64,000 nucleotides of DNA from Polytrichum commune (taxonomy: Eukaryota > Streptophyta > Polytrichopsida > Polytrichales > Polytrichaceae). The notes beneath the pieces are model-generated. The model saw only the letters and a program-made list of their open reading frames with translations. It had not been told where the DNA came from and did not search any database. The position numbers and the translations under genes were made by a program. This document shows positions 23,701 to 35,454 of this stretch, piece by piece (position 1 is the first letter of the stretch; every line of letters begins with the position of its first letter). The stretch covers positions 54,389,554-54,453,553 of the forward strand of contig OX485803.1 of the NCBI GenBank assembly GCA_950295325.1, read 5' to 3'.

Positions 23701-24162
23701 TCTTGAAAACTAAAGGACCCCACCTTCTGAGAGGGAGGAAGTATCCTTACGGTGATGCTTGGTTAAACATGAACATGGTATAGAGGAACATGCTCCCATT
23801 TATGTCGGTGTAAAAACCAAAACCCTGACACTACTTTTATTTATTTTAGAGGTGCCCATAACCAATCACTTAAGATATTTTACGCCTAATCTTGAGAAGT
23901 ATAAGGTGGTGTAAGTTTTTCGCATGTAGGAAGATAGAAATCACGAGGACTAAATTATTTTGGTAATTTTATTTCTTAAATTTAAATTAATGTGATTTTT
24001 TGAAGGCAAAAGTTTGACCAATCATATTATCAATATCTTGAGTTTGCCGTAACCACTTATTTTAACCGCCCATTTCTCCTCACTGTAGCACTCAAGATTA
24101 GGACATGTATCATGGCAATAGTGATTATGGCATGATCAAAATCCAATCCCAACCTTGTCAAA

Positions 24163-24865
24163 AATCTAATACTGAAACATGTAGAATTTTCCCATGACTT
24201 CTACAAACTCATCTTTCCTATAGATATGAATCAGACTTCATCTCCAGAAGCTCAAATGTGCATGCATGCTACTAAAGACGTGACCTTTACTTCATGATTT
24301 CTACGAACAAGGAGACTAGATTCTCTCAAACGACTTGTGGAGCCAGAGCTCAACATTAACCCACGAAATCCATGCACCGAACTTGGACTACATTTCACAA
24401 CTTCTTCATTCGAACTCTACTCATTGAAACACATTGTCATATGTATCCACACTGCCTTCACAATAAGAACGTATATCCATGCCTTACAACACTCCAACTG
24501 CGAGCAGAGTAACCACTTTATTCCATCAAAAAAGGTCCATCAGAGGCGAGCTTGGAACTTGTTTCCGACACATGGAAAGCTCCAAGCTATCCTGTAGCAA
24601 ACATTGGGGAGAGGGAGAGAGAGAGAGAGAGCCAGAGAGAGGTAAGTAGGGTCCTTTGTATTCTACCAGGGGTCGATTTTTGGCATGTTTGGTTACCATG
24701 TCCGTTCTTGCTCACAATTTTTTGGGTAAAGAAGAGGTGAGAGACGGAGGTTGTTTGAACAAGTGTCATCCAATAATCAGAGAAAGAATTTGGTAACTAA
24801 TGAGTGAGATAGCAAGTGAAAGACACAAAAAAAAGTTGGTAAAAAGGAAGGGTTATCAGAACCCT
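24163..24865. other. stretch present only in duplication copy B
   Basis: Has no counterpart in copy A near 3850. It contains a GA-rich microsatellite (24609-24632) and no convincing gene. It may be an insertion here or a loss in copy A; I saw no clear terminal repeats. Confidence 0.5.
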
Positions 24866-26947
24866 ATATATAGATTGCCAATGGGGTCTTGATCGGGAAT
24901 AAGCACCTCTACTATAAGTTACACTCAGGTAGGATTACAAGTGAAGTTGCAACGGATGCAGCACTTGGACCATGCTCGGTCTATTTACCATTTAGGGCAT
25001 ATGTAGAAGGGGCCCATCTCTCTTTGCCCTTAATTTCTTGCGTCATCTTGTGACCTACAGTAGGTACCTTGCAAACCCAACAAAACTCGGCTTTGTAAGG
25101 TTTGCAATTTAAGGTCGAACCACTGCCACATTTTGATGTTCTCCTCATAGTTAACTCTACATGCTTTGATATTACATAAGGAAAAGAATGCAAAGATACA
25201 AGGTGAGGACATAAATTTGAAGGTAAGCAGTAGTAACAGTGTGGTAAGTATAATTAATTAGCTTACTTATCTTAATCGGACGCCTATATTTGAGTGATGG
25301 GTGGTTATATTTGGCCAAGGCTAGGCACCCATCTCTTAGAGTTTAGCCCAAACCACTATACCCCAAGGTAAGAATCCAGCCAATTCTACTATAGCATGAA
25401 TATTTCTTATTTTACGCAACATATTTGACATCATAATTAGCATCAAAGGCCCCAAATTATTCTAAACAAACTCATTTGAAATGAATTAGCCACCTACATG
25501 TGGGGGTCTTATTTTTCACAAACCCCTTTACCTTGGTAATAGTGGTGGGGCGGCCCGACTCAAAAGACAAGGGCATCTACCTTTGACGTTATTATATTTG
25601 AGTAGTCATGGGTGGTTAAGTGATAGGTGCAAATCTAAAAACATACACCAAAAATACATGTATGTAAAGGACATCAATGGACTAAATTGTCGAAACTTGT
25701 TATCCATTCTAGGCTCAATAATTTACATGATTGGGGAGACCCATGTGACCTTTGATGATTCATACCAATTCGATATTAGCTCCAAGACCTCGCGGCATTG
25801 ATCTCGGCTTCCTTAGATACATTTGCCGATGCATAGAAATTCCAACCTCGTAAATTCGACTAGTATAAGGGTATGCGGGTGTTGTGTGGTTACTTTTCTT
25901 AATTACACCCCTATATATGATTCGGTAAGGATCAAAGAGCAAACATCACAAAGAGCAAACATCATAAAGGTCCACATTCTCAAAAGAGATCGGACTACGT
26001 CTTCTAATATCAATAACTTCTTTACATTCAATAGCAAACACAATTAGGAGGACCCATATATCTAGTTAAGAAAGCGAAAAAACATGTACTTCCGATAACC
26101 ATAAAATCAATAAAGCAAGAGAGGTCAGATTTCTACATAGTACGGTTCAACTGCATACGGTTCATCATAGATTTGTGTATGCAACATGAGTTTTCTTGTG
26201 TAAATCTAATTTGTGGAAGTTGGATAACATGAAAAAGAAACCAAATGACACCCACACTCCTTACCTTAAGGTAGCCAATAACAACAACAAAAACTTAATC
26301 AAAACTAGAAGACACATCCATCAATCACACCAAAGAGATTCAAAATTGGAGAAGTTAGCAACAATTAATGGAAGAAGGTAGAGCGAGAGATGACTCAATG
26401 GGGCCAATGTTCAAGAATGAAGACCTCATATGAGTTTGAATTCATTTTAAAGGGCTCGTCTAAATCCAAGATGCCAATCTAAGAATATAGAAATGAAATA
26501 CAAAAATCATATTAAACTTGTGCATGAATTATATGATACATGTTTCTAGTACAATGTGAAGAATTAAGAATCAACCATCTAACTTCACTTCTTGTAGTGA
26601 CAGTGACAATATCCTACGCTTGTTGGTTCTTGTGGTGGGCAGATTATATTGAGGACTTCAAGTGATGTCTTCATTTTCAATTTGGGATTGCGTTTTGAAG
26701 GGATGTTTTGAGAGAGGTATATTTTGTAGAGCCAAATCGCGTTTCAAGGGCATTGATGACTTCTATCTTGAACACTGGATGGCGCACTTGTCCCACACTT
26801 TGTCATGCCCGCCGCAGTAGATTATGTGGATATCCGACCTAAAGTAGGCTTCTATCCATTGGGATGCGTCAATGAGTACGAAGGAGGCGTCAGCAGGCGA
26901 TCATCACATGTTGAATTTCTGGGCAGCGGGGACTGGCGGGTGCACTC
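24866..26947. other. upstream flank of hevein-barrel gene B
   Basis: Matches 3870-5520 of copy A, including the dispersed-repeat pieces (25260-25310, 25590-25800). Bases 26397-26783 have no counterpart in copy A. No coding region seen. Confidence 0.6.
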
Positions 26948-26956
26948 TATATAAAT
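26948..26956 (+). promoter_or_regulatory. TATA box of hevein-barrel gene B
   Basis: TATATAAAT, identical to that of copy A with the same surroundings. The start codon is about 890 bases downstream. Confidence 0.55.
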
Positions 26957-27842
26957 ATATATGTTGTCACAGGGGTTGCCACAGACCGATCCCATTCATC
27001 TGTGTAAGTTATCCGAGGTGGGCTGCCTTTCCTTTCTTTCTTTCCAGATTTGTCCGTCACCAAGGTTGGCCTTCAATTCTCATGGATCATGGTTCTTCTA
27101 CACCAGCTTAATTATAGATGCATCATGCTTCTCGATCGACCGGGTTTGTCGATGAATTGCACAAGTTACAAGAGTCTGAGCACGTCCATAGCCAGTGGTC
27201 ATTCGCGTAATGAGTAAACAGCAGGTTGCTGCTCCTTGATTCTTAACCCAAAATTGTCACAGAGTAGTGTCCGTTTGCGGATAGCTAGGATCACAAGCAC
27301 TCAGTTCTAGATCTAGACACTTGACGGGTTTCTGATCAAGGTGCCAATTAATATGCTGCTGTCTTGATGAATCAAACTTATGGATCTGATATTGAGCCAC
27401 TACACCCCCAACATCTAGCTAAGTCAGAAGTTGGGAGCATCTGTGCCTCTGAGCAATCGTCATGTCCAATATCTGCCTTCTGAAATAATCAATCATGTCT
27501 GCCCCATCAACCTGAGCTAGACTGAGGCAGATCTGCCTTAGTCGTCCCTGAAACTGTTGATCAACTAAGTGAGTATATCACAAGTTTGATTCGCTTGATA
27601 GGGATAGATCACCACCACTTTGAGACTAATATAGTTTTCCTCCAAGCTGTTAGCGAATGGAACTCTCATCGTAATCAGCCGATTGAGGAGCACATGATGC
27701 TTTTCGGGGATAAGTCTGGGTTACACTTGATCGGATGAAAATTATGTTCACGTATGCCTTGTTTGCTTTGAGGCTGAGCAATAAATTGGACTCGTGATGT
27801 TCTACAGAAGACGGCCGAAGGAGAACGTCTAGGCCTGGAGCG

Positions 27843-29281
27843 ATGGGTGAGCTCATGAGAGAAAAGATGACGGTGTCCTCTGGTGCATTGGTGGCGATGA
27901 TGTTCTTAGTAATCCTGCAGCTGTTCCAACTGAGCGCAGCTGAGCAATGTGGGATGCAGGCTGGGGGTGCATTATGCCCAAACAACCTGTGTTGCAGCCA
28001 ATATGGTTGGTGTGGCAACACAATAGATTACTGTGGAAATGACTGCCAAAGCCAATGCAGTGGAGGCGGAGGAGGCGGAGGTGGAAGGACCGGGAAGGCC
28101 TCGTTTTACACTGCTCCATATGTTCGTAAGTTTCCAGCCCCGGCTAGACTCGTCGTGCCTCTTCAACCGATAGCTTGAACTTGAGCTTGAGCTTGCATGA
28201 AGTTTGGTTGCATTCATGTTTGCAAGGATGGTGGGTCAAGGTCAAACAATTTGAGGCCGACCTTCCCTGCATGTGCATGAGATGATGAAGTTTTTCCTGA
28301 CCATTTCCAGTCCACGCTTCTCCTTTTTTGGAGGGGGAGGGGGTGATTTCCAAGATCGTGTTCGAAGTACTTGAACTTGTAGGATTTTCAAGTTGGATGA
28401 TCTGGACAAGTTCATGTTATTCGGTATCTCTTAGAAAGCTCCATCATTTTATGTCTGGCACACGTATGAAGCTGGCTCTTCAAGTTCGATGTCCACAAAT
28501 TCAAGTTTGGGCTCGAACTTGAAGGTCAATCTAAAGGAGGAACCAAAGCTCCACCATTTGAGGCACATGTTAAGGTCCAAATTCTTTTGCCTTGGCCCAC
28601 AAAAGTTGCAAGGTTGAGCCCAATGAGCTCAATTAGCTATGTGTGGCCGGGCCAGCTTGAGTCGACAAGCTGGGCGATTCTTGGGAGGATGCTCATGCAA
28701 TTCAAAGTCATTGTCCTTTGCTTGGAGGCTATCTCACGGTTGACAACTTGAGATCCAAATTTTACTCAAAGAACTTTGCACTCATTTCCGGGGATTGTGA
28801 ACTGTAATAAATGTACATTTTGAACTTGATCAAACCTCCAAACCTTTAAGTCTTGTTGCATAAATTGTACAATTTATGTGTATAATCTAACCGAGCTTAC
28901 CCTCCTGTGGCGGTCATGAAATTTATGTTTTGTTGTGCTATAGCCTCGGCGTGCTATGGGTATGACCCACACCAATTCCCCAACAACCAATACTTCGCGG
29001 CTGCGGGCGACGGCAACCCCAACATTTGGAACAACGGAGCCAATTGCGGCCGCAAGTACCGAATCCAATGCCAAGGTCACGGCTGCCGCGGGGGGCCGAT
29101 CACCATCAAAGTTGTGGACCGGTGTCCCAACGGGTGCAGTGGTGGAAGGGCATTCGATCTCTCCGAAGCGGCCTTCAGCGCCCTCGCGGACCCGAGTGTG
29201 GGTGTCATCTCTATCTCCTACTCTCTTGCTTCTTCGCACGAGGGTGACGAAGAGCACCAGGTGCCGCTCAGCTTCGACTAA
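27843..29281 (+). CDS. secreted hevein + double-psi-barrel protein (copy B)
   Basis: Exons 27843-28125 and 28944-29281; 206 residues, same intron position and phase as copy A. Signal peptide to about residue 33, hevein domain ([20 protein letters not shown], then YGWCGN..DY) with eight Cys, a Gly linker a few residues shorter than in copy A, then the barrel ([48 protein letters not shown]). Changes between the copies include SPFGW/SQYGW in the sugar-binding face and [24 protein letters not shown] in the barrel. Both frames are intact, so both copies may be functional. Role as for copy A: probably extracellular, wall- or chitin-binding; the exact activity is unknown. Confidence 0.88.
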
Positions 29282-31123
29282 TCCTTACAAGTTTCAACCG
29301 ATCACACAAGGACCATGCCATAAATCAGTAACAAATATATCAGCACTTTTTCCTGGTCATGGCATGCGGGTGTGCTTGACTTAAAAAGAAAGATAAAAGA
29401 GCGCCGGTTTGTGGATGTAAGAGGGGGAAGGTTTAGTGCCTACTTGAAAGTACGGGTGCGACTACGATCGTAGTAGTGTCAGTACGTACTCGTGTAGTGA
29501 TTAATGATAGCCTTGAGGTTGTACAGGCTCGAGAATGACTATGGTAGCTTTTTTTCTACCTTGTCTACTCTGCAATATGGAAGCCGAAAAAAGCCACTAG
29601 GAAGTTCACTTGTACAGAAACTCGCTTTGCAATGGGACTCACTAAGTCTAACTTGGGTTAAGGGCTATGGATCAACCACGAGTGTGGATGCGACAACATG
29701 CCTAAGTCAAGGCACGGCCAAATAAAGAGGATCGCCATGCATCACGGTGTCTTTAATTTCTGCACCAGTCGACCTACAAGCATTCCAAGAGAACATGGAT
29801 ATCATTCCGAGAGGACGTGAGGCGAATATCATACATAGTTTTACTAGAATCGCAGTATACCCATCAGAGTCATGACTGATGTGTGTTGTTCAGAGGTTAA
29901 AACTATGACATCTCCTGCGGCTGCTAACTGTTGACCTCAAAGACAGAAGACTTTGGACGCCATAGTGAGCATGAGCTCTTGGCTTTTGCAAACTGTGGGA
30001 GAAACGTAAATAAAGAGTTTTTTGTATTATGTAAGAACATCATTGTATTGCATATCCACCATGCTTGCCCAATGGCCTTGTTCTCAATCATCATCCTCTA
30101 AATTTCAGTATTAGACATGTGTTCACATTGAAGGAATCAGCTTCACCTCAACATCCAAACAGCACTTGAAAGGGTCTTCCTTCCTTATACATAGTACGCA
30201 GATAAACCAAGATTTAACCAAGATAAAGATTTTGAGCTGAAAGCTCTGCATGGTGGGGAAATGGTGCTGAAACATTTTCAGGTTAAGCAGTATTCCCCAT
30301 AGATTGCAGTAACAACAATAAAACTTTGTCAATAGAACAGAGTCAAAATACAACTATGCCTGCAACCCCTGAAGGCCATACTTGAAGCTTAAAAAGGCAA
30401 GAGGCGTCTATGTAACTCTAAGACAAACTCACGTCATGGAAAAGTTGTGATTAAACTTGTGAATGGTAGTGATAAAACATTTCAAGAGTATGAGACAATG
30501 AGGCTGAGATATGCCCTTGAATGGAACCGTTATCTTTTATGAGGGTGAATAAAAGCAATCCACAAATTGATACAGAGATGGCACACCTCGCTGCCATAAA
30601 CCTTCTAATAAGATTTAGCGGAGTGCCTTTATAAAACTACATAGGTGGTTAACACACTTTGAATGGTCTATCACAACTAAGGAAGAAGGAAAAAGGTCTA
30701 TTCTGCATCCTTTCTTTTACCCTATGTACCAAATGAATATTTAAAGGACACTAACAACTAAAACAAGAACGGTGTGTCATAGCCTCTAACTCGTCTGGAC
30801 TTGGCAGAGAATAGATGGGATACTCAGTTCTTGGGGCACAGCAAAATGAATATACATTGGCCTTCAGACCTCTGCTGAAAGGGTGGACTCTTTCTGGCAA
30901 TTCCCTGTTCCAAAGCACAGGTTCCATGAAAGTTAAGTAGGCTCATGCATCTTCTGTGTAACGTTTGGCAAAAAGTCCCACAAAATGATCTCCAATAATA
31001 CACAAACAAGAACTCCAGTTATAATGTGCTACAGCATTAAATATATCAGAAATTGAAACTATGGACTGCATCCTCTATTTACAATGCACCAACAATAGTG
31101 CATCCAACATATGCCATCAAAGC
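29282..31123. other. flank between hevein gene B and the S-acyltransferase gene
   Basis: Up to 30195 it matches the 3' flank of copy A. From there to 31123 the sequence is single-copy here, AT-rich and without a convincing frame; it probably includes the 3' UTR of the minus-strand S-acyltransferase gene. Confidence 0.5.
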
Positions 31124-34100
31124 TTAGGTGTCTAACATAATTTTCACAAGGTTTATTAAATGATTTGATATTAAACAGACATCAAGTGTCCAATCAGTGT
31201 AATCTCTCCACATTTTATCAGAGTCCTCTGTATGTTTTGGAGGATTCAGAAGGTTCAGTTCATCAGAATCTGCCTCTTCATTTTCAACAGCCCCTAGCCT
31301 AAATTTTCTGAACTTTAAATTAAAATCACATGACAAACAGGATCCATACTTCCTCTTCTCAACTTCTACCCGCAGTAATAAAACAAAAGAGACACAAATC
31401 AGAAAGAATGAACATTCAGAAGTTAAGTGCTCCATACCTAAGATATGGGATGCGTTTTCGTCTTGTCATCTCCCAGGTGGTTTGGTTTGTAAGTATCAAG
31501 AAACTGCAATTGAACACAGTTAATAAGTTTCTAATCAAAGTATCTTTGGCTCTACCAGGAATTTGAACGTAGGGAATGATCTTATGAACGTTAAGATGAA
31601 ATTGCTAGGGTTTTACATTGTTCCAACAGAGAAATTTCCAGCCCTTTCCAGATAAAACTGCTTCTTGAATTTTGACCTATATGAATATCTGGATAACTAT
31701 AACTACAGCAATTGATGCATCCCACTGTCTGTCCTCATCAGTGACAAATACACCTATTGCAGGTGCATATTTAGCACCAATTTTACCAAATGCAAGCCAG
31801 TCATTTCCCATAATCCTAACCCAGACAAAAGAGGCAGAATTGGAGAGCCTAACTGACCTGTGAAATAAAAGTAGAGTGACCAAGAAGCACTCCGTAATGC
31901 AGAGAGCAATTATCACAATCAACTCAAACGAATCCTCCACCAACCTATTCCCACAGTATAGAGGACTCATGAGAATGAAAATACAAATTTTGCTGCACCA
32001 AGACATCTGTAAAGTCAAACAAACACATACCTTCATATTTCATTGACTTTCATTATGGTAAGCACATTTGATTGATCAAGAAAAAAAATGACTCACAAAT
32101 TGGGCATCACCAAGAGAACTTCAATGTATTCATTCAGCTCAAACAAGAGATCCCCAAAAATCACATTAAAAGTCTCTATCAACAACACAATCATGCAGTG
32201 TAGGTGAGGTGACTGTTGACGTCACCAAAGTAAAATATTCTATTTGCCAATTCAATGACCCCAAAATAGTGAAGCTCAGAAATGCAGGGATCTGCACTTC
32301 AAATTTACAAAAACATTGACAAAAGTTAGCAAGCTAACCAGCGATCTCCAACAACCATCCCAAGAGCTCTGATATAGAGAACAATTGTCCACAGCACAAG
32401 TGATGTCTCTAAAAAAATGTACCACCTGCACAGACATAGTACTTTAGATACTCAATGTCAAAGTGCTGAACAATTTACTGTCTACCATCTAACAAGTACA
32501 AACTAAGCTCCAAGTTTATCCATATTCAAGTGACAATGTAAGCCATGGAAAGAACCCACACTTTTTCATACGAACTTTGACAAACCTCTAGATTGTCTTC
32601 ACTTAAATGCATAATTGGTGTGAGCCATCTAATTCTGAACACACCCACATACATTTGTTTCCATACACACGTGTGCTTTCCTGGTTAAGTTGTACTACAC
32701 AATGACACACATGTGCTTATTACTTACCAACCAACCCTTGTTGAACACACATTCTAATAATACATTTTACTGTGTTCAAGCTCAAATAAGTGACTACATA
32801 ATTAATAAGTCAGAAACACCTAGGATTGGACAATGGGAACTTAAACTTTGCTACAAGAATTGGACTTACCAAAATCTGCAGTGGTTACGTTGGCCGACAC
32901 ATGTTCCAAGCCATGTGCAATGATGGTCGAATCGCAGAACACATTTGTCACAGTCATGACAATGCTTTGTTCTCAAAGTCTGCGTCAAAAATTTCAAACA
33001 TTTTAATTTAATAAATTGGATGAAGATTGCTCATAATGACTCTAACTGATTATTGATAAGAGTTCACAGCTCGTTGATTAAAAGCATAAGAACACAAAAC
33101 ATTTTGAATATTTTTGTCACAAGTCAGCACATCAGGCTATCCTCAGCCACACACACGCAGTTGCAACTTAGCTAAAGAGTAAATGTACCTGCCACAGATG
33201 GCAATCGCGGCAACGCCAATTGCTGCAACAACACAGAACACATAACCCAGAGGTTGTTTAAGGTAGAGCTCCAGCCAATCCCAGTGCTACATCTCATCAA
33301 GAACTGCACCACAGCCAAATATCTATAGATTCCTACTACACTAAATATCTGATTTAGCATGGCCCAAACTATTCAACATCAACCCACATTGATTTGTCTT
33401 GCAATCACAGGGTGGCAACTAGAGAGGGTGTCATATGACATTTGCTGCTACATGACAATGGCCACGAAGACCACTCTAATTAACATGGCAAACCAATTTA
33501 ATGCCACCCTACATCAGATGTTTAGGGTACTTTTGTCATCACACTACACAGCGGCAACAGTTAGTAATAGACCTGCCATCGCTTAGATGCATGCTGTTGG
33601 AGGCCCTGACTAGGTGGCGGCCATCCGACACACTCGACGTATCTCGTTTCAAGTGGGATGAGTTTAATAGCAGTGGACTGGACTCCGTGATATGTCCACT
33701 GCCTCCATTCTCTCTTGATATCTGTGAGGATGATCCCAAAGCTCGGCTGCTCTCAGCAGCATGATAGGATACACGTACACTCCGACCAGCTTCCGCTGCT
33801 GATAATGATCCTCCCAACCTTTTTCCAATGTTCCATGAACAAGTCAGTACCACATCACTAACCAGTAGCATAAATAATACCACAAATTTGAGATGAAGGT
33901 ACTCACTCTACTAGCAGCAATGCATTCCTGCACCTTCATATTTTCATAAACCCATTGCAGAGAAATTTAAACCGCAGTTACTAATTCCATATTATGGATG
34001 CCCATGGATTTCTCACCCTATTAATAGTACACTAGAATAAGGGAAGTTAGTTCCACCTGGCTCAGTATTTTAAAAAGGTACAAGAATGTCCATTATACAA

Positions 34101-35454
34101 TTCAGTGACATAACTCACATCAATAGGATAAAGAATACTACAAATTTCAGACGAAGGTACTCACTTTCCTAGAAGCAAAACATGTCTGTACCTTTGTATT
34201 GATAGACCCAATGCAGAGTTATGTAAACCTTAGGGTTTAACTACACTTACTGATTACACATACTGGACGCCCATGGATTTCTCACCTAATTTTGGGAGTA
34301 CACTAGAATAAGAGGGAGTTAGTTCCACCTCACTCAGTGCTCTGTACAACTAAAGAAAGTACCTTGAACGTCCATCTGCAGCAGCCTTTATCCTGTTTTC
34401 AAATTCCTGATCCTCTTTTATAGCATCCAATAAGTAACTGCCAAACCCCAACACCCAACAGTCATGTAATGAGCTTCTTGCTGGTATTGCACTTCACGCA
34501 ATGGATAAGTACTCTAACATTGCCAGGAATACATCCTGTCCAGAACAGAACTGTCTCTCTTGAAGTTCAATTTACCATAAATTTTGAACTACATCGTCAT
34601 GTGCAATGGAAGTTAGCAACACCTGGGGCACTGAAACGATCTACATTACTGATCTAAATATAAAAAGGAACAAAGAACATGAACGAAGACAATTGAGAAG
34701 AAAAGGACCCAGATATTAGACAAATGGCCTAAGAGAAGGAGAACAAAATTATTTGACACCAAAGAAAATGTCAACCTGATTTGTGGAACACCAGGACTGT
34801 CAGCAAGTCAAGAAATGAGTAAGCTGAGCTGTCTTCTACTTTTCACTATTAATCAACCACGATCTTCCCTCTGAATGTTTTCAGATGGTACGGCTCATAA
34901 ACTTTTGGTACAGATAACATACCCAGGTGATGATCCAGCAGTGCAGCTGTATTGCACAATTACAGTCAAAAACAGAACGTAATAGCCTGCTGCCCACCTG
35001 AATTCCAATTACCCAGAAATTCCTATCCATCAGGGCATTCTTTGTTATAAAAAAGTCCAGAACATCAAAAGAACATATTATTCCAGACCCAACCTAACAT
35101 ATCTTTGACAAGCAAATCTACCTTAATATAGTAACACCAAAATGTCATCCTACTGACCAAATGTGAATGTGGTTGGATAACACTAGCCAAATCTAGAGTT
35201 CATTCGAGTGATACTACGCAACATTGGCAATATGAGAACAAATTCGAAGAGCAAGCATTGGAGGTGTATGATTACCATGAGTAGGCCAGAGTCTGACGGC
35301 GTAGGTCAGAGTCCAAAAACAGAAGGCCACCCAACCCTATTGCGTGTACCAATACCCACATTAACTTCAAACCCCATCCTACCTGCCACGCTACCAAATT
35401 CCCACGATCCAGACCCCTTAGTATGCACTGCATGTAGAAAAATGCCCTGTTCAT
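31124..35454 (-). CDS. PAT10-like: DHHC protein S-acyltransferase, PAT10-like
   Basis: Ten exons in minus order: 35454-35276, 34997-34923, 34437-34363, 33818-33573, 33222-33189 (34 nt), 32979-32870, 32425-32339, 31944-31858, 31503-31438 and about 31417-31124; about 417 residues. All phases fit. It adds palmitate to Cys of membrane proteins. TM1 ([16 protein letters not shown]) and TM2 ([11 protein letters not shown]) precede AGSSPGY; a Ser-rich linker follows (residues about 110-190); then the zinc-binding CRD ([41 protein letters not shown], catalytic Cys in DHHC), TM3 ([12 protein letters not shown]), TM4 ([20 protein letters not shown]), the TTxE motif ([10 protein letters not shown]) and RIPYLR. 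This order follows Arabidopsis PAT10, a Golgi/tonoplast enzyme. The start (MNRAFF) and the last exon's 5' border are least sure; an upstream exon is possible. Confidence 0.88.

Larger units (their letters stand above)
13415..23846 (+). mobile_element. LINE-2nd copy, host of nested insertions, dead
   Basis: A LINE of about 6.2 kb net, flanked by the imperfect 11-bp duplication TAGAGGCGCCC / TAGAGGTGCCC (13404-13414, 23847-23857). The interval also contains two inserts, 13644-14369 and 19900-23415. Order of domains: APE endonuclease starting inside its N-terminus (RGVLAMTHKK, LIMNLYMPSH), then LGGDF (14441-14461) and SDHYPV (about 14680); RT (IPNEILKAL near 15690, GDTLNP near 16231, YANDL at 16351-16366 in place of YADDL, YLGIH near 16590); an extra domain (17900-18580); RNase H (18740-18990); zinc-finger-like CILCPNNAIDTWPHLLSTC (19494-19550); C-terminal domain split by the copia insertion and ending at a stop near 23700. 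Many stops and frameshifts. The 3' end is TTTATTTATTTT rather than poly(A). Confidence 0.88.
8795..30195. repeat. tandem duplication unit, copy B, swollen by nested insertions
   Basis: Same order as copy A but about 15 kb longer. The insertions are at 9000-12552 (LTR-type) and 13415-23846 (LINE plus nested elements). Two further stretches, about 24163-24865 and 26397-26783, are present here and absent from copy A. Removing the first two restores the copy-A order, and the 9000-12552 insertion restores it to the exact base. Confidence 0.9.

Noticed and set aside
26872-27111. 79-residue frame downstream of the TATA box
   Set aside because: Its start region is not conserved in frame in copy A and it sits in the leader region; more likely untranslated.
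33172-33360. hydrophobic exon reading [16 protein letters not shown]
   Set aside because: It looked like a membrane segment, but its phase fits neither neighbour. The 34-nt exon inside it, in another frame, supplies the expected CRRDC-type zinc ligands and joins perfectly.
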